In this document: one piece after another, positions 16,853 to 24,901 of the stretch | Position numbering within the stretch: position 1 is the first letter of the stretch | Layout: each line of letters begins with the position of its first letter | Made by a program: the position numbers and the translations under genes | The notes under the pieces: generated by a model | Seen by the model: the letters and a program-made list of their open reading frames with translations, nothing else | Databases searched by the model: none | Told to the model about the DNA's origin: nothing | Assembly (NCBI GenBank): GCA_964444365.1 | Contig: CAYUHJ010000002.1 | Location: 1-64,000 of the forward strand | From: CAYUHJ01 sp964444365 | GTDB taxonomy: Bacteria > Planctomycetota > Planctomycetia > Gemmatales > Gemmataceae | Direction: 5' to 3' | Length of the DNA stretch: 64,000 bases

Positions 16853-17961
16853 CGGGACGTCTCCGGGTGTGCGACGCGGGTGGAACGGAACGCGCGGAGC
16901 AGGGCGGACACCGACGGCCGGCCGGCCGGGTCGGGGTCCGTCATGCGACGGATCAGGTCGGACGCCCGCCGGCCGAGGCCGGGGACCGTCCAGTGCAGCG
17001 GGTCGAGGGCCAGCGCGGCGTGAGCGGCTCGACACTCGGCGAACGTGGCGGCCGTCACGTCCGGCCGGCCCGTGGCGGCGTGGCGGAGGGTCAGCCCGAG
17101 GGAATAGACGTCCGCCGCCGGTCCGCCGCGGCCGTCGAAGCACTCCGGCGCGGCGTAGGGCCAGGTGCCGTGGATCGAGCCGCCGGTCGCGGGCAGTCCG
17201 GCCGGCCGGCGGGCGGTGCCGAAGTCCGCGAGCTTGAACCCGCCGGCGGCCGACCCGAGGACGTTGGCCGGCTTCACGTCCCCGTGAACGACCCCGGCGG
17301 CGTGGGCCGCGCGGAGGGCCGACAGGACGTCTCGGGCGGCCCGAAGCACGGTCGCGGCCGGGAGCGGCTCGCCCGCGGCCAACGCCCGGCCGAGGCTGCC
17401 CCCGGCGACGTACTCGAGCACGAGCGCCGTCAACCGGCCGGCCCGCTCGACGTCCCAGACGCGGACGACCTTCCGGTGCGTGACCCGCGCCAGCACGGCC
17501 GCTTCCGCCCGCAGCGGGGCCGCGTCCGCGGACACCTTCAGCGCCACCGGCACGCCGAGGTCCGGGTGAAGGCTGAGGTAGACGTGGCCGGACGCGCCCC
17601 GCCCCAGCAGGCCGCGGATCGTGTACCGGCCGAACGTGCTGTCGAGCGGCAGCGGCAGCGGCGGGGCGGGCGGCTGCTCCTCGCGCGTCGGGCGGTCGAT
17701 TCGGGTTCGGAGGGCGGGCAGGTCGAGGACTTGTTTCAGATCCCGCTCGTCGAGCGACCCGGTGAGGACACGCCCGACGGCCCGGGCCGAGACGCGGTCG
17801 AGCACGCCGGCCGCCACGAGCGACGGCACGGCCGTGACCGGGTTCGCGCTGCGGGTCAGCGCCACCAGTCGAGCCACGTCCGCGCCGGTACACCGGGCGA
17901 GCAGGGCGTACACGTCGTGTTCCCCGACCCCGGGCCGGGGGCGGTCCGCGTCCGTTCGCAT
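16849..17961 (-). CDS. Ser/Thr protein kinase (HGD variant)
   Basis: This 370-aa protein has an N-terminal helical region of about 120 residues followed by a eukaryotic-like kinase domain (about 125-350): G-loop LGRGASGHVY, Lys in PVALKVSA, catalytic loop HGDVKPANVL (Gly in place of Arg in HRD), DFG in FKLADFGTAR, and a YAAPECF APE motif. No transmembrane helix is visible. The ATG at 17961 gives a normal N-terminus; the open frame upstream has no support. It overlaps the pseudo-histidine kinase gene by four bases. The HGD change removes the usual Arg that contacts a phosphorylated activation loop, so it may be constitutively active. As first gene of the bilin locus it may modify other components. 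Confidence 0.85.
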   Translation of the reverse strand: MRTDADRPRPGVGEHDVYALLARCTGADVARLVALTRSANPVTAVPSLVAAGVLDRVSARAVGRVLTGSLDERDLKQVLDLPALRTRIDRPTREEQPPAPPLPLPLDSTFGRYTIRGLLGRGASGHVYLSLHPDLGVPVALKVSADAAPLRAEAAVLARVTHRKVVRVWDVERAGRLTALVLEYVAGGSLGRALAAGEPLPAATVLRAARDVLSALRAAHAAGVVHGDVKPANVLGSAAGGFKLADFGTARRPAGLPATGGSIHGTWPYAAPECFDGRGGPAADVYSLGLTLRHAATGRPDVTAATFAECRAAHAALALDPLHWTVPGLGRRASDLIRRMTDPDPAGRPSVSALLRAFRSTRVAHPETSR

Positions 17962-18173
17962 GGGATCTCGGTCTGAGGGCAACAGGACCGCCACCCATGA
18001 ACTGGGCGGTGATCGACAGACCCGAATAAGTGAGTGAATCTTAGATAGCAACTCGTGTGCCAGTCCGGACAGTGGGCAAAATTCCACCCTGAGATGAAAC
18101 AACAGCAGAAAGCCCTGTCTGTCCCGCCGAATCTTTCGGCCCGCATCGAAAGGCGTCGCGCGGAAGGTGGTGA

Positions 18174-18210
18174 CCGACTCGCCACCGGCGAAAAATTCGC
18201 CAGCGGTCGG
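18174..18210 (-). terminator. Strong hairpin just after the sigma-54 activator gene
   Basis: A 37-base hairpin begins three bases after the activator stop codon. Read on the minus strand, GGCGAA pairs with TTCGCC around a short T-rich loop, extended by CCGAC/GTCGG at the base with a few mismatches. No T-run follows, so it is not a classical Rho-independent terminator, but the position suggests 3'-end protection or termination before the kinase gene at 17961. Confidence 0.4.
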
Positions 18211-18213
18211 CCG

Positions 18214-19626
18214 CTACTCGCTCCCCTCGGGGGCGTGGAGGTCGTACTCCCGGATCCGCCCGCGGAGGGTCATGCGGTTGATCCCGAGGGCCTCGGCCGC
18301 CTGGGTCAGGTTCCAGTCGAAGTGCGTCAGGACGAGTCGAAACAGTTCCGGCTCCCGGCTGGCGAGCCATTCCGCGTACAGGTTCCGGGTGCCCGCGGCG
18401 AGGCGGGCCGACACGAACCCGGCCTTGTCCGCAGATGCTCGGGGAGGGGGGTGCGGGACGGGCCCGGACGGGCGCAGGTCGAACAGGTCGGGGGTCAGCA
18501 CCGGCCCCGTCGCCCGGAGCATGGCCCGGCGGAGCGCCCCTTCGAGTTCCCTCAAGTTGCCGGGCCACGGGTAGGCGGTCAAGAGGTCGACGGCGTCCTC
18601 GCTGAGACCGCTGACGGTCACGCCGAGTTCGTCCCCCAGTACCCCCAGGAAGTGGCGGATCAGGGCGGGGAGGTCGTCGCCCCGCTCCCGGAGCGGCGGG
18701 AGGGAGATGGCGTACCCGGCGAGGCGGAAGTACAGGTCGGAGCGGAACCGGCCCTCCGCGACCATCCCGGTCAGGTCGCGGTTCGTCGCCGCCACCACGC
18801 GGGCGTCCGTCCGCAGCGTCTCGCTGCCGCCGACCCGCTGGAACTCCTGCTGCTGCAGCACCCGGAGCAGCTTGGCCTGCGTGTCGAGCGAGAGTTCCCC
18901 GACCTCGTCGAGGAAGAGCGTCCCGCCGTCGGCCTGCTCGAACCGGCCCTCGCGGCGGCGGTCGGCACCCGTGTAGGCCCCCTTCTCGTGCCCGAAGAGT
19001 TCACTTTCCAGCAGGTTTTCCGGCACGCTGGCACAGTTGACGACGACGTACGGACGGGTCTCGCGGCCGGAGTGCTGGTGGATGGCCCGGGCGACGAGTT
19101 CCTTGCCGGTCCCGCTCTCGCCGAGCAGCAGGACCGTGACCCGCCGGGCGGCGACGCGGCCGATCGACCGGTAAACCTCTTGCATCGCGGGGCACCGGCC
19201 GACGATGGTCCCCGGCGGCAGCCGCTCGACGGCGGGGGCCAGGGCGATGGGTCGGCGCGCGGCCGCGGCGGCGGCGACGGCCTGGTCGATCACGTAATCG
19301 ACGCTCGCCGGGGTCAACGGCTTCGACAGGTAGTCGAACGCCCCCCGCGCGTTCGACAGGATCGCGAGGTCGCTCGACTGCTCCCCGGTGATGATCACGA
19401 CCGGCACCCGCGGGTCGATGTCGTGCAGCCGGGCGAGGAGGTCGAACCCCTTCAGGCCGGCGGGGAACAGCTCGCAAAACACCACGTCCGGCCGGGACCG
19501 GGTGAAGACCTCGATGCCGTCCGCGACGTCCGCCGCGCCGGTGAACGAGTCCCTCCGGCGTTCGACCACCGTCCGGAGGACGGCGAGAACGTCGGGGTCG
19601 TCGTCGATGACGAGTACGGCGGCCAT
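18214..19626 (-). CDS. NtrC-type sigma-54 activator with Glu at the phospho-site
   Basis: This 470-aa regulator has a receiver-like domain (1-120), an AAA+ sigma-54 activation domain (about 145-380) and a Fis-type helix-turn-helix at the C-terminus (WNLTQAAEALGINRMTLRGR). Walker A is GESGTGKE, the sigma-54 contact loop is GAYTGADRR, and Walker B is GGTLFLDEVGEL. In the receiver the phosphorylated Asp is replaced by Glu52 (DVVFCELFPAG), while the acidic pocket (IDDDPD) and Lys (YLSKPL) remain. Glu can mimic phospho-Asp, so the protein may be active without a kinase. It lies 252 bases upstream of the bilin locus on the same strand and may control it; the start at 19626 gives a canonical receiver N-terminus. 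Confidence 0.9.
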   Translation of the reverse strand: MAAVLVIDDDPDVLAVLRTVVERRRDSFTGAADVADGIEVFTRSRPDVVFCELFPAGLKGFDLLARLHDIDPRVPVVIITGEQSSDLAILSNARGAFDYLSKPLTPASVDYVIDQAVAAAAAARRPIALAPAVERLPPGTIVGRCPAMQEVYRSIGRVAARRVTVLLLGESGTGKELVARAIHQHSGRETRPYVVVNCASVPENLLESELFGHEKGAYTGADRRREGRFEQADGGTLFLDEVGELSLDTQAKLLRVLQQQEFQRVGGSETLRTDARVVAATNRDLTGMVAEGRFRSDLYFRLAGYAISLPPLRERGDDLPALIRHFLGVLGDELGVTVSGLSEDAVDLLTAYPWPGNLRELEGALRRAMLRATGPVLTPDLFDLRPSGPVPHPPPRASADKAGFVSARLAAGTRNLYAEWLASREPELFRLVLTHFDWNLTQAAEALGINRMTLRGRIREYDLHAPEGSE

Positions 19627-19997
19627 GGGCGAACCTGTCAGGGGAGGGGCGACTCCCTGAACGGCAATTCCGGAGTTATAGGTATATAATGCGACAGTAT
19701 TAGGCGCGGAGCAACCCCGAGTTCCACCCGTTCTTGCAGCCGTCCGCCGGTCGACCGGGGGGCGATCACCCCAACCCGTGGCAAGGGTTCGGGATGAGTT
19801 CGGCGTGCCGGCAAAAGGTTTCCGCGAAATACATTCCAAAATTTCGTCGATTCGCGAAATGACTTGATCTTACCATAGACAATTTAACGCCGGCAACGAT
19901 CTGACCGGCGTTCGGTGGCGGCTGGCCCGGTTCTTCTCGCGGCGTGAAACCCGGAGACCGTCGCGGCGGTATGAGCCGTTGACCCGAGGAGTACCGT
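19627..19997. other. Divergent intergenic region, AT-rich patches
   Basis: This 371-base gap separates the divergent sigma-54 activator (-) and redoxin (+) genes. Two AT-rich patches stand out against the GC-rich background: 19671-19703, with overlapping TATA-like boxes, and 19811-19890, with repeated TTCGCGAAAT and a CGAAAT/ATTTCG inverted repeat. These are the likely promoter and operator regions. No convincing ORF or RNA gene was seen. Confidence 0.6.
19686..19714 (-). promoter_or_regulatory. Possible sigma-70-like promoter of the activator gene
   Basis: On the minus strand TTGCTC is followed after 17 bases by CATTAT, about 60 bases upstream of the activator start at 19626. Both boxes deviate from consensus, and the AT-rich patch offers alternative -10 hexamers, so this is tentative. 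Confidence 0.3.
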
Positions 19998-20579
19998 ATG
20001 CGAGTCGCAATCCTCCTCGTCGTGACGGCTGGCGTGGCGGTCGGTTTCGCCCGAGCGGATCCTCCGGCCCGAGAGTTTCCCCGTGTCGGCGGCGGAACGG
20101 TTCGCCTTCCCGGACCCGACGACGCGGCCGCCGTTGTGCTGCTGTTCCTCGGCCACGACTGCCCCGTGTCGAACGGGTACACGCCCGAACTCGCCCGCAT
20201 CGCGACCGCCTACACGCCCAAAAAGGTGGCGTTCCTGGCGGTGTACGCCGACGCGGACGTCACCCCCGACGACGCCGCGAAGCACGCGAAGGAGTACGCC
20301 CTGCCGTGCCCGTCCGTGCTCGACCCGAAGTTGACCCTGGCGGCCCGCACGGGGGCGACGGTCAAGCCGGAAGCGGTCGTCCTGTCCCCGAAGGGGGACG
20401 TGTTGTACCGCGGACGGATCGACGACCGGTACGTCGCCCTGGGCCAGAAGCGTGCGGAACCGACGACGCACGACCTGCGGGCCGCCCTCGACGCGGTCCT
20501 TGCCGGCAAGCCGGTGCCGACCCCGCGGACGCAGGCGATCGGCTGCGACATCGACTTCCCTTCGCCCCCGAAGAAGTGA
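19998..20579 (+). CDS. Secreted redoxin/peroxiredoxin-like protein
   Basis: This 193-aa thioredoxin-fold protein begins with a signal peptide (VAILLVVTAGVAVGFARA). The active-site region is LLFLGHDCPVSNGY, with one Cys at the peroxidatic position and Ser instead of a resolving Cys. The fold continues with VAFLAVYADADV and GDVLYRGRIDDRY. The ATG at 19998 has a GAGGAG just upstream. Redoxins of this type commonly precede a cytochrome c/copper monooxygenase-like gene in planctomycetes, and here that gene starts 23 bases downstream. An exported thiol-based or copper-related redox role is inferred. Confidence 0.85.
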   Translation: MRVAILLVVTAGVAVGFARADPPAREFPRVGGGTVRLPGPDDAAAVVLLFLGHDCPVSNGYTPELARIATAYTPKKVAFLAVYADADVTPDDAAKHAKEYALPCPSVLDPKLTLAARTGATVKPEAVVLSPKGDVLYRGRIDDRYVALGQKRAEPTTHDLRAALDAVLAGKPVPTPRTQAIGCDIDFPSPPKK

Positions 20580-20602
20580 CCCCAACCCCGGGAGATTTCC
20601 CC

Positions 20603-21904
20603 ATGCCCCGCGTCCTGTGGGCGGCGGCCGCCGTCGCGCTGACCGCGACCGCGTCCCCGGCCGGCGACACCCCGAACTTTGCCGAGCACGTCGCGCCGAT
20701 CCTGAACGCCCACTGCGTCACCTGCCACCGGACGGGGCAGATCGGCCCGTTCCCGCTGCAAACCTACGCCGACGCCCGGAAGCGGGCGAAGGCGATCGCG
20801 CGGGTGACGACCGCCGAGATCATGCCCCCGTGGAAGCCGCAGCCGAAGCACGGCGAGTTCCTGAACGACCGCCGGCTCGACCCCGAGCAGGTGGCCGTGC
20901 TGAAGGCGTGGGCCGACGGCGGGGCCCCGGAGGGGGACAGGGCCAAGCTCCCGGACTCGCCCAAGTTCAAGGAGGGCTGGCAACTCGGCGAGCCGGACCT
21001 CGTCCTGACCATGCCGAAGGCGTTCACGATCCCCGCGGAAGGGAAGGACGTGTACGTCCACTTCGTGTTCCCCCTGGAGTTGAAGGGGGACAAGTACCTG
21101 ATGGGGATCGAGGTCATCCCGAGCAACCGGCGGGTGGCGCACCACGCCGTCGGGCTGATCGACACCGGCGGCACGGCCCGGAAGCTCAACGAGAAGGCGG
21201 GCGGCAACGGGTACGCCAACTTCGGCGGCCCCGGCTTCATCCCCCGCGGGTTCACCCCCGGCTACGTCCCCGGCCAGGTGCCGCGGTTCTTCGACGCGGA
21301 CACCGCCATCACGCTGTCCAAGGGGTCGGACTTCGTCCTCCAGATGCACTACCACCCGAGCGGCAAGGTCGAGAAGGACCAGACCAAGGTCGGGTTCTAC
21401 TTCACCGACAAGAAGCCGGCCCGGAACATGGGCGCGATCCTGCTCGGGTCGGACGACATCGACATCCCGCCGGGGAAGAAGGACTACACCCGGAAGGACG
21501 AGTTCACCCTGCCGTGCGACTTCGAACTCCGGAGCGTGTGGGGGCACATGCACATGATCGGCAAGGAGATCCGCGTGAAGGCGGACCTGCCGGACAAGAC
21601 CACGAAGGAACTGCTTTACATCAAGGACTGGGACTTCAACTGGCAGGACACGTACCAGTACGCCAAGCCGGTGCGGCTCCCGAAGGGGACGGTCGTCAAG
21701 GCCGAGTTCGTGTGGGACAACTCGGCGAACCACCCGCGGAACCCGTTCCGGCCGCCCCGCCGGATCACCCACGGCGAGGGCAGCACCGACGAGATGGGCG
21801 GCGTCATCCTCGGCGGGATGCCGGTCAGCCCGTGGGACGAACTCGGCTTCTGGGCGGCGGTCATCGGGCACTACTTCGAAGTCACGCTCAAGCCGAAGAA
21901 ATGA
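20603..21904 (+). CDS. Cytochrome c-like/copper type II monooxygenase-like secreted protein
   Basis: This 433-aa exported protein has a signal peptide, then a short cytochrome-like segment with CVTCH (NAHCVTCHRTGQIGPFPLQT), then a domain resembling the copper type II ascorbate-dependent monooxygenases (peptidylglycine hydroxylating family). Candidate copper ligands are the HH of RRVAHHAVGL, the histidines of LQMHYHPSG and the HMHM of WGHMHMIGKEI. Such enzymes hydroxylate C-H bonds; whether this bacterial version does so is unproven. The start at 20603 follows a GGGAG. It is co-transcribed with the preceding redoxin gene. The C-terminus (FEVTLKPKK) is typical of the planctomycete family. Confidence 0.82.
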   Translation: MPRVLWAAAAVALTATASPAGDTPNFAEHVAPILNAHCVTCHRTGQIGPFPLQTYADARKRAKAIARVTTAEIMPPWKPQPKHGEFLNDRRLDPEQVAVLKAWADGGAPEGDRAKLPDSPKFKEGWQLGEPDLVLTMPKAFTIPAEGKDVYVHFVFPLELKGDKYLMGIEVIPSNRRVAHHAVGLIDTGGTARKLNEKAGGNGYANFGGPGFIPRGFTPGYVPGQVPRFFDADTAITLSKGSDFVLQMHYHPSGKVEKDQTKVGFYFTDKKPARNMGAILLGSDDIDIPPGKKDYTRKDEFTLPCDFELRSVWGHMHMIGKEIRVKADLPDKTTKELLYIKDWDFNWQDTYQYAKPVRLPKGTVVKAEFVWDNSANHPRNPFRPPRRITHGEGSTDEMGGVILGGMPVSPWDELGFWAAVIGHYFEVTLKPKK

Positions 21905-21994
21905 CCGGTGACGGTCGGTCGGAGGCTTCCGGCGGCACCCGTCCCGCCGGAACTTCTCGCGGCGCGGATGGGGAGGTCGGACGGGCGTGCGAAC

Positions 21995-22026
21995 CGGCCG
22001 GAAACGCTCAAGTTTCCGGGCGGCCG
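21995..22026 (+). terminator. Hairpin between monooxygenase and small membrane gene
   Basis: CGGCCGGAAAC and GTTTCCGGGCGGCCG form a stem with a six-base loop in the 178-base gap after the monooxygenase gene. No T-run follows, so it may only be an mRNA stabiliser or weak terminator. Confidence 0.3.
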
Positions 22027-22082
22027 CGAGTCCGGTCGGGCATCGTTGACCGGGACCGACGGAGGAACGCGGAGGACCGGCC

Positions 22083-22328
22083 GTGGAAAGTGACGCGAAA
22101 CTCGGACTGCTGGCCGGACTTGCCGGTGTGGTCGCCGTCGCGGTCGTGTACTTCCAGAAACCGACCGACTCGGGCGTCGCCGCGAACCTCCCCGACGCGA
22201 CCGCCGCCGGACCGGCGCTCTCGACGCCGCCGGGAGTCAGCCCGCCGGGGGAATCACCCGGCAAGCCCCGGCTTCACGCGAAGCCGACGGGTTACACGAA
22301 ACCGAAGACAGCCCCGGCGGACGAATGA
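22083..22328 (+). CDS. Small single-pass membrane protein, hypothetical
   Basis: This 81-aa protein starts at a GTG preceded by two GGAGGA-like sequences. Residues 7-23 (LGLLAGLAGVVAVAVVYF) form one transmembrane helix, and the rest is a Pro/Ala/Lys-rich tail expected to be disordered. It has no known domain. It is separated by only a few bases from the convergent gene at 22333-22674. Function unknown. Confidence 0.6.
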   Translation: MESDAKLGLLAGLAGVVAVAVVYFQKPTDSGVAANLPDATAAGPALSTPPGVSPPGESPGKPRLHAKPTGYTKPKTAPADE

Positions 22329-22332
22329 CCGT

Positions 22333-22674
22333 TCACCTGTCCGGGTCGTGGTCTTCACAGTAGGCGAAGGTTCGTCGGAACACGGGGACGAGCCCGCCGA
22401 TGCGGTGCCAGCTCCGCCCGAGGCGAACCGCGGGCTGGTCGCAAAACTCGCAGCGAACGCAACTCCCGTCCGCGTCGCGGATCAGCCGCTCGCGTCGGAG
22501 GCGGTGGTGGTCCCGGATCGCGTCGGGCTCCACCCCCCGCCGTGCGAGCTCCCCTTCGATCAGGTCCAGGGCGGCCGGCTCCATGTCGTCGCGGTAAACC
22601 GTGACTCTGTCAAGGAGTTCCGTCGTTTCCGCGCGGCGGGCGTTCTCCGCGACGGCACGCAGGTCCAGTCTCAC
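22333..22674 (-). CDS. Small protein with Cys4-type zinc-ribbon-like motif, hypothetical
   Basis: This 113-aa protein starts at a GTG with GGAGGAG four bases upstream, which makes the start convincing although the frame is open further. The N-terminal half is helical (LLDRVTVYRDDMEPAALDLI). The C-terminal half has SCVRCEFCDQPAV and FAYCEDHD, a set of four cysteines and histidines that could bind zinc. It has no recognised family. It is convergent with the small membrane protein gene and divergent from the DUF1549/1553 gene at 22946. Confidence 0.7.
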   Translation of the reverse strand: MRLDLRAVAENARRAETTELLDRVTVYRDDMEPAALDLIEGELARRGVEPDAIRDHHRLRRERLIRDADGSCVRCEFCDQPAVRLGRSWHRIGGLVPVFRRTFAYCEDHDPDR

Positions 22675-22945
22675 GGGCTCCTCCTTTTCGCCGGAATCGG
22701 GAACTCTCGGGCGGGACCCGCGTCCAAGAAGGTTAAGGTGTCCGCCGCCTGGGGGTTTGTGTTCGGTCGCGTCCGGGTCACGGAGACGATCGGACAAACG
22801 GGGAGAATTTTCTCGGCATCGCGGCGGCTCGTGACTTAGAATCATACTCGCCCTCGGTCACGCCGGAACGATTCGCGAACCTATTCTCCCGCCGGGCCGT
22901 GGCGGGTTTCCCATTTCCCGGAATTCCCTGCAAGGGGGGTGTTGA

Positions 22946-24841
22946 ATGAAGCGCCTGACCGCCGGTCTGTTTGCCGCCGGGGCGATGCTCGTGTCCGCCT
23001 CGGCCGGCTCCGCCGCCGAAGGCGGACCCGTCCTGCCGCCGGCCACCGTCGCGATCAACGAAGGCATCGCGAAGGGCTGGGCCGACCAGGGCATCAAGAA
23101 GCCGGCCAACCGTGCGACCGACGACGAGTTCCTCCGCCGGGTGTTCATCGACCTCATCGGTCGCATCGCCACCCCGGACGAGGTCCGCGACTTCGACCAG
23201 GACACCGGCAAGGACAAGCGGGTCCGCCTCGTCCGCCGGCTGTTGAACGAAACCAAGTACCGCCCGAAGGGCGCGAAGAAGGGCGTCGAGTTCAACTACG
23301 TCGACGAGTACGCCACCCACTGGTCCAACATCTGGACCGTCTGGCTGATGACCCGGTCCAGCCACTACCTCTACCGCGAGCAGATCGGGTACTGGCTGGA
23401 AGAGAACTTCAAGAAGAACATCTCCCACAAGGAGCTGGTGACGAAGCTCATCACCGCGACCGGGAAGTCCGACGAGAACCAGGCGGTGAACTTCATCATC
23501 CAGCACATGGGCGAGGCGATCCCGCAGGAGAAGCGGTCCGATCTCGGCACCCACGACGCGGTCCCGATCACGTCCCGCGTCACCCGGCTGTTCCTCGGCC
23601 TGCAGACGCAGTGTACCCAGTGCCACAACCACCCCTTCAACAAGGAATGGGTCCAGTCGGACTTCTGGGGCGTGAACGCCTACTTCCGCCAGACGACCCG
23701 CGACCGCAACCCGTCCGCCGGCACCCCCGGCAACGGCAACCGGATGATGGACGTCCCGGTTCAGGTCGAGCTGCGGGACGAGCCGACCCTGAACCCGAAC
23801 GGCCGGATCTTCTACGAGCCCCGGGACGGCCGGCTGATGTCCACCAAGCCGATCGCCCTGAAGGACGTGGCCCAGGCCGACGCCGGGGCCGAGTCCGACA
23901 AGACGATCAAGTCCTCGCACAGCGGCAAGACCCGCCGCCAGATCCTCGCCGAGTACGTCGTCACCCACGACAACTTCGCGAACGCCTACGTCAACCGCAT
24001 CTGGGGCCACCTGTTCGGCCGCGGGCTGAACAAGGAGCCGACCATCGACGACTTCGGCAGCCTGAACGAAGTCCTTCACCCGGACATGCTCAAGGCCGTC
24101 ACCGACGAGTTCAAGAAGTACAACTATGACAGCAAGCTGCTCCTCGAGTGGATCTGCTGCAGCGAGCCGTACGGCCTGAGCCACGAGGCGAACCCCGCCT
24201 ACGTCGACCAGAAGTACGACGGGTACTTCGCCCGGATGCCGCTGAAGGCGCTGTCGCCGGAAGTGCTGTTCGAGTCCCTCATGACCGCCACGAAGGCGGA
24301 GACCTCCCCGGACGCGGGCGAGCGGAAGCAACTCCGCGACCGCTGGATGGCGAAGCTCGTCCGCAACTTCGGCGACGACGAGGGGAACGAACTCAGCTTC
24401 AACGGGACCGTGATCCAGGCCCTGCTGATGCTCAACGGCCAGGAACTCAACGGCGAAGTGACCCGCAAGGGGAACAACGCGGTGCAAGAGGTCGTCAGCC
24501 GGTACACGGCCAAGGGCGGCGTGACCAACGCGAAAGGCGTGATCGACGAACTGTTCGTGATGACGCTGAACCGTCACCCGACCTCGAAGGAACTGAGCGT
24601 CCTGGTGGACTTCCAGATGAAGGGCCGCGTCGTGTCGAACCCGGACGCGAAGCCGGCCGAGCCCGCCCCGTCCACCGGCGGCACGGGTGCCAAGAACCCG
24701 AAGAAAGACCCGAAGCCGGCCCCCGGCCCGGGCCAGCCGAAGTTCGTCGGCATCCCGCCGTCCGGCCCGAACGACCTGACGTTCTACCAGGACCTGTTCT
24801 GGGCGCTGCTCAACACCAACGAGTTCATGCTGAACCACTAA
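22946..24841 (+). CDS. DUF1549/DUF1553 secreted protein with CxxCH motif, second copy
   Basis: This 631-aa protein has a signal peptide (LFAAGAMLVSASAGSAA), a DUF1549 domain (RVFIDLIGRIATPDEVRDF) with a CTQCH motif at residues 223-227, and a DUF1553 domain (NAYVNRIWGHLFGRGL ... NTNEFMLNH). It is about 100 residues longer than the copy at 5222-6814; most of the extra length is an insertion after residue 110 and a Pro/Lys-rich segment near residue 575 (APSTGGTGAKNPKKDPK). Codon use is strongly biased to C- and G-ending codons, suggesting good expression. It stands alone, with a strong terminator directly downstream. The biochemical role of the family is unknown. Confidence 0.92.
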   Translation: MKRLTAGLFAAGAMLVSASAGSAAEGGPVLPPATVAINEGIAKGWADQGIKKPANRATDDEFLRRVFIDLIGRIATPDEVRDFDQDTGKDKRVRLVRRLLNETKYRPKGAKKGVEFNYVDEYATHWSNIWTVWLMTRSSHYLYREQIGYWLEENFKKNISHKELVTKLITATGKSDENQAVNFIIQHMGEAIPQEKRSDLGTHDAVPITSRVTRLFLGLQTQCTQCHNHPFNKEWVQSDFWGVNAYFRQTTRDRNPSAGTPGNGNRMMDVPVQVELRDEPTLNPNGRIFYEPRDGRLMSTKPIALKDVAQADAGAESDKTIKSSHSGKTRRQILAEYVVTHDNFANAYVNRIWGHLFGRGLNKEPTIDDFGSLNEVLHPDMLKAVTDEFKKYNYDSKLLLEWICCSEPYGLSHEANPAYVDQKYDGYFARMPLKALSPEVLFESLMTATKAETSPDAGERKQLRDRWMAKLVRNFGDDEGNELSFNGTVIQALLMLNGQELNGEVTRKGNNAVQEVVSRYTAKGGVTNAKGVIDELFVMTLNRHPTSKELSVLVDFQMKGRVVSNPDAKPAEPAPSTGGTGAKNPKKDPKPAPGPGQPKFVGIPPSGPNDLTFYQDLFWALLNTNEFMLNH

Positions 24842-24861
24842 TCCGGTTCGGATGACGTCCT

Positions 24862-24901
24862 CCCGCGGACCCGCCGACACCGGCGGGTCCGCGGGCGTTT
24901 T
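24862..24901 (+). terminator. Rho-independent terminator after the DUF1549/1553 gene
   Basis: A perfect 15-base stem (CCCGCGGACCCGCCG / CGGCGGGTCCGCGGG) with an ACAC loop is followed by CGTTTT. It lies 21 bases after the stop of the gene ending at 24841. The T-run overlaps the stop codon of the convergent PhzF-like gene. Confidence 0.88.

Noticed and set aside
24862..24901. Bidirectional terminator also serving the PhzF-like gene
   Set aside because: On the minus strand the stem is followed by GGAGGACG, with no T-run, so only the plus-strand direction is supported.
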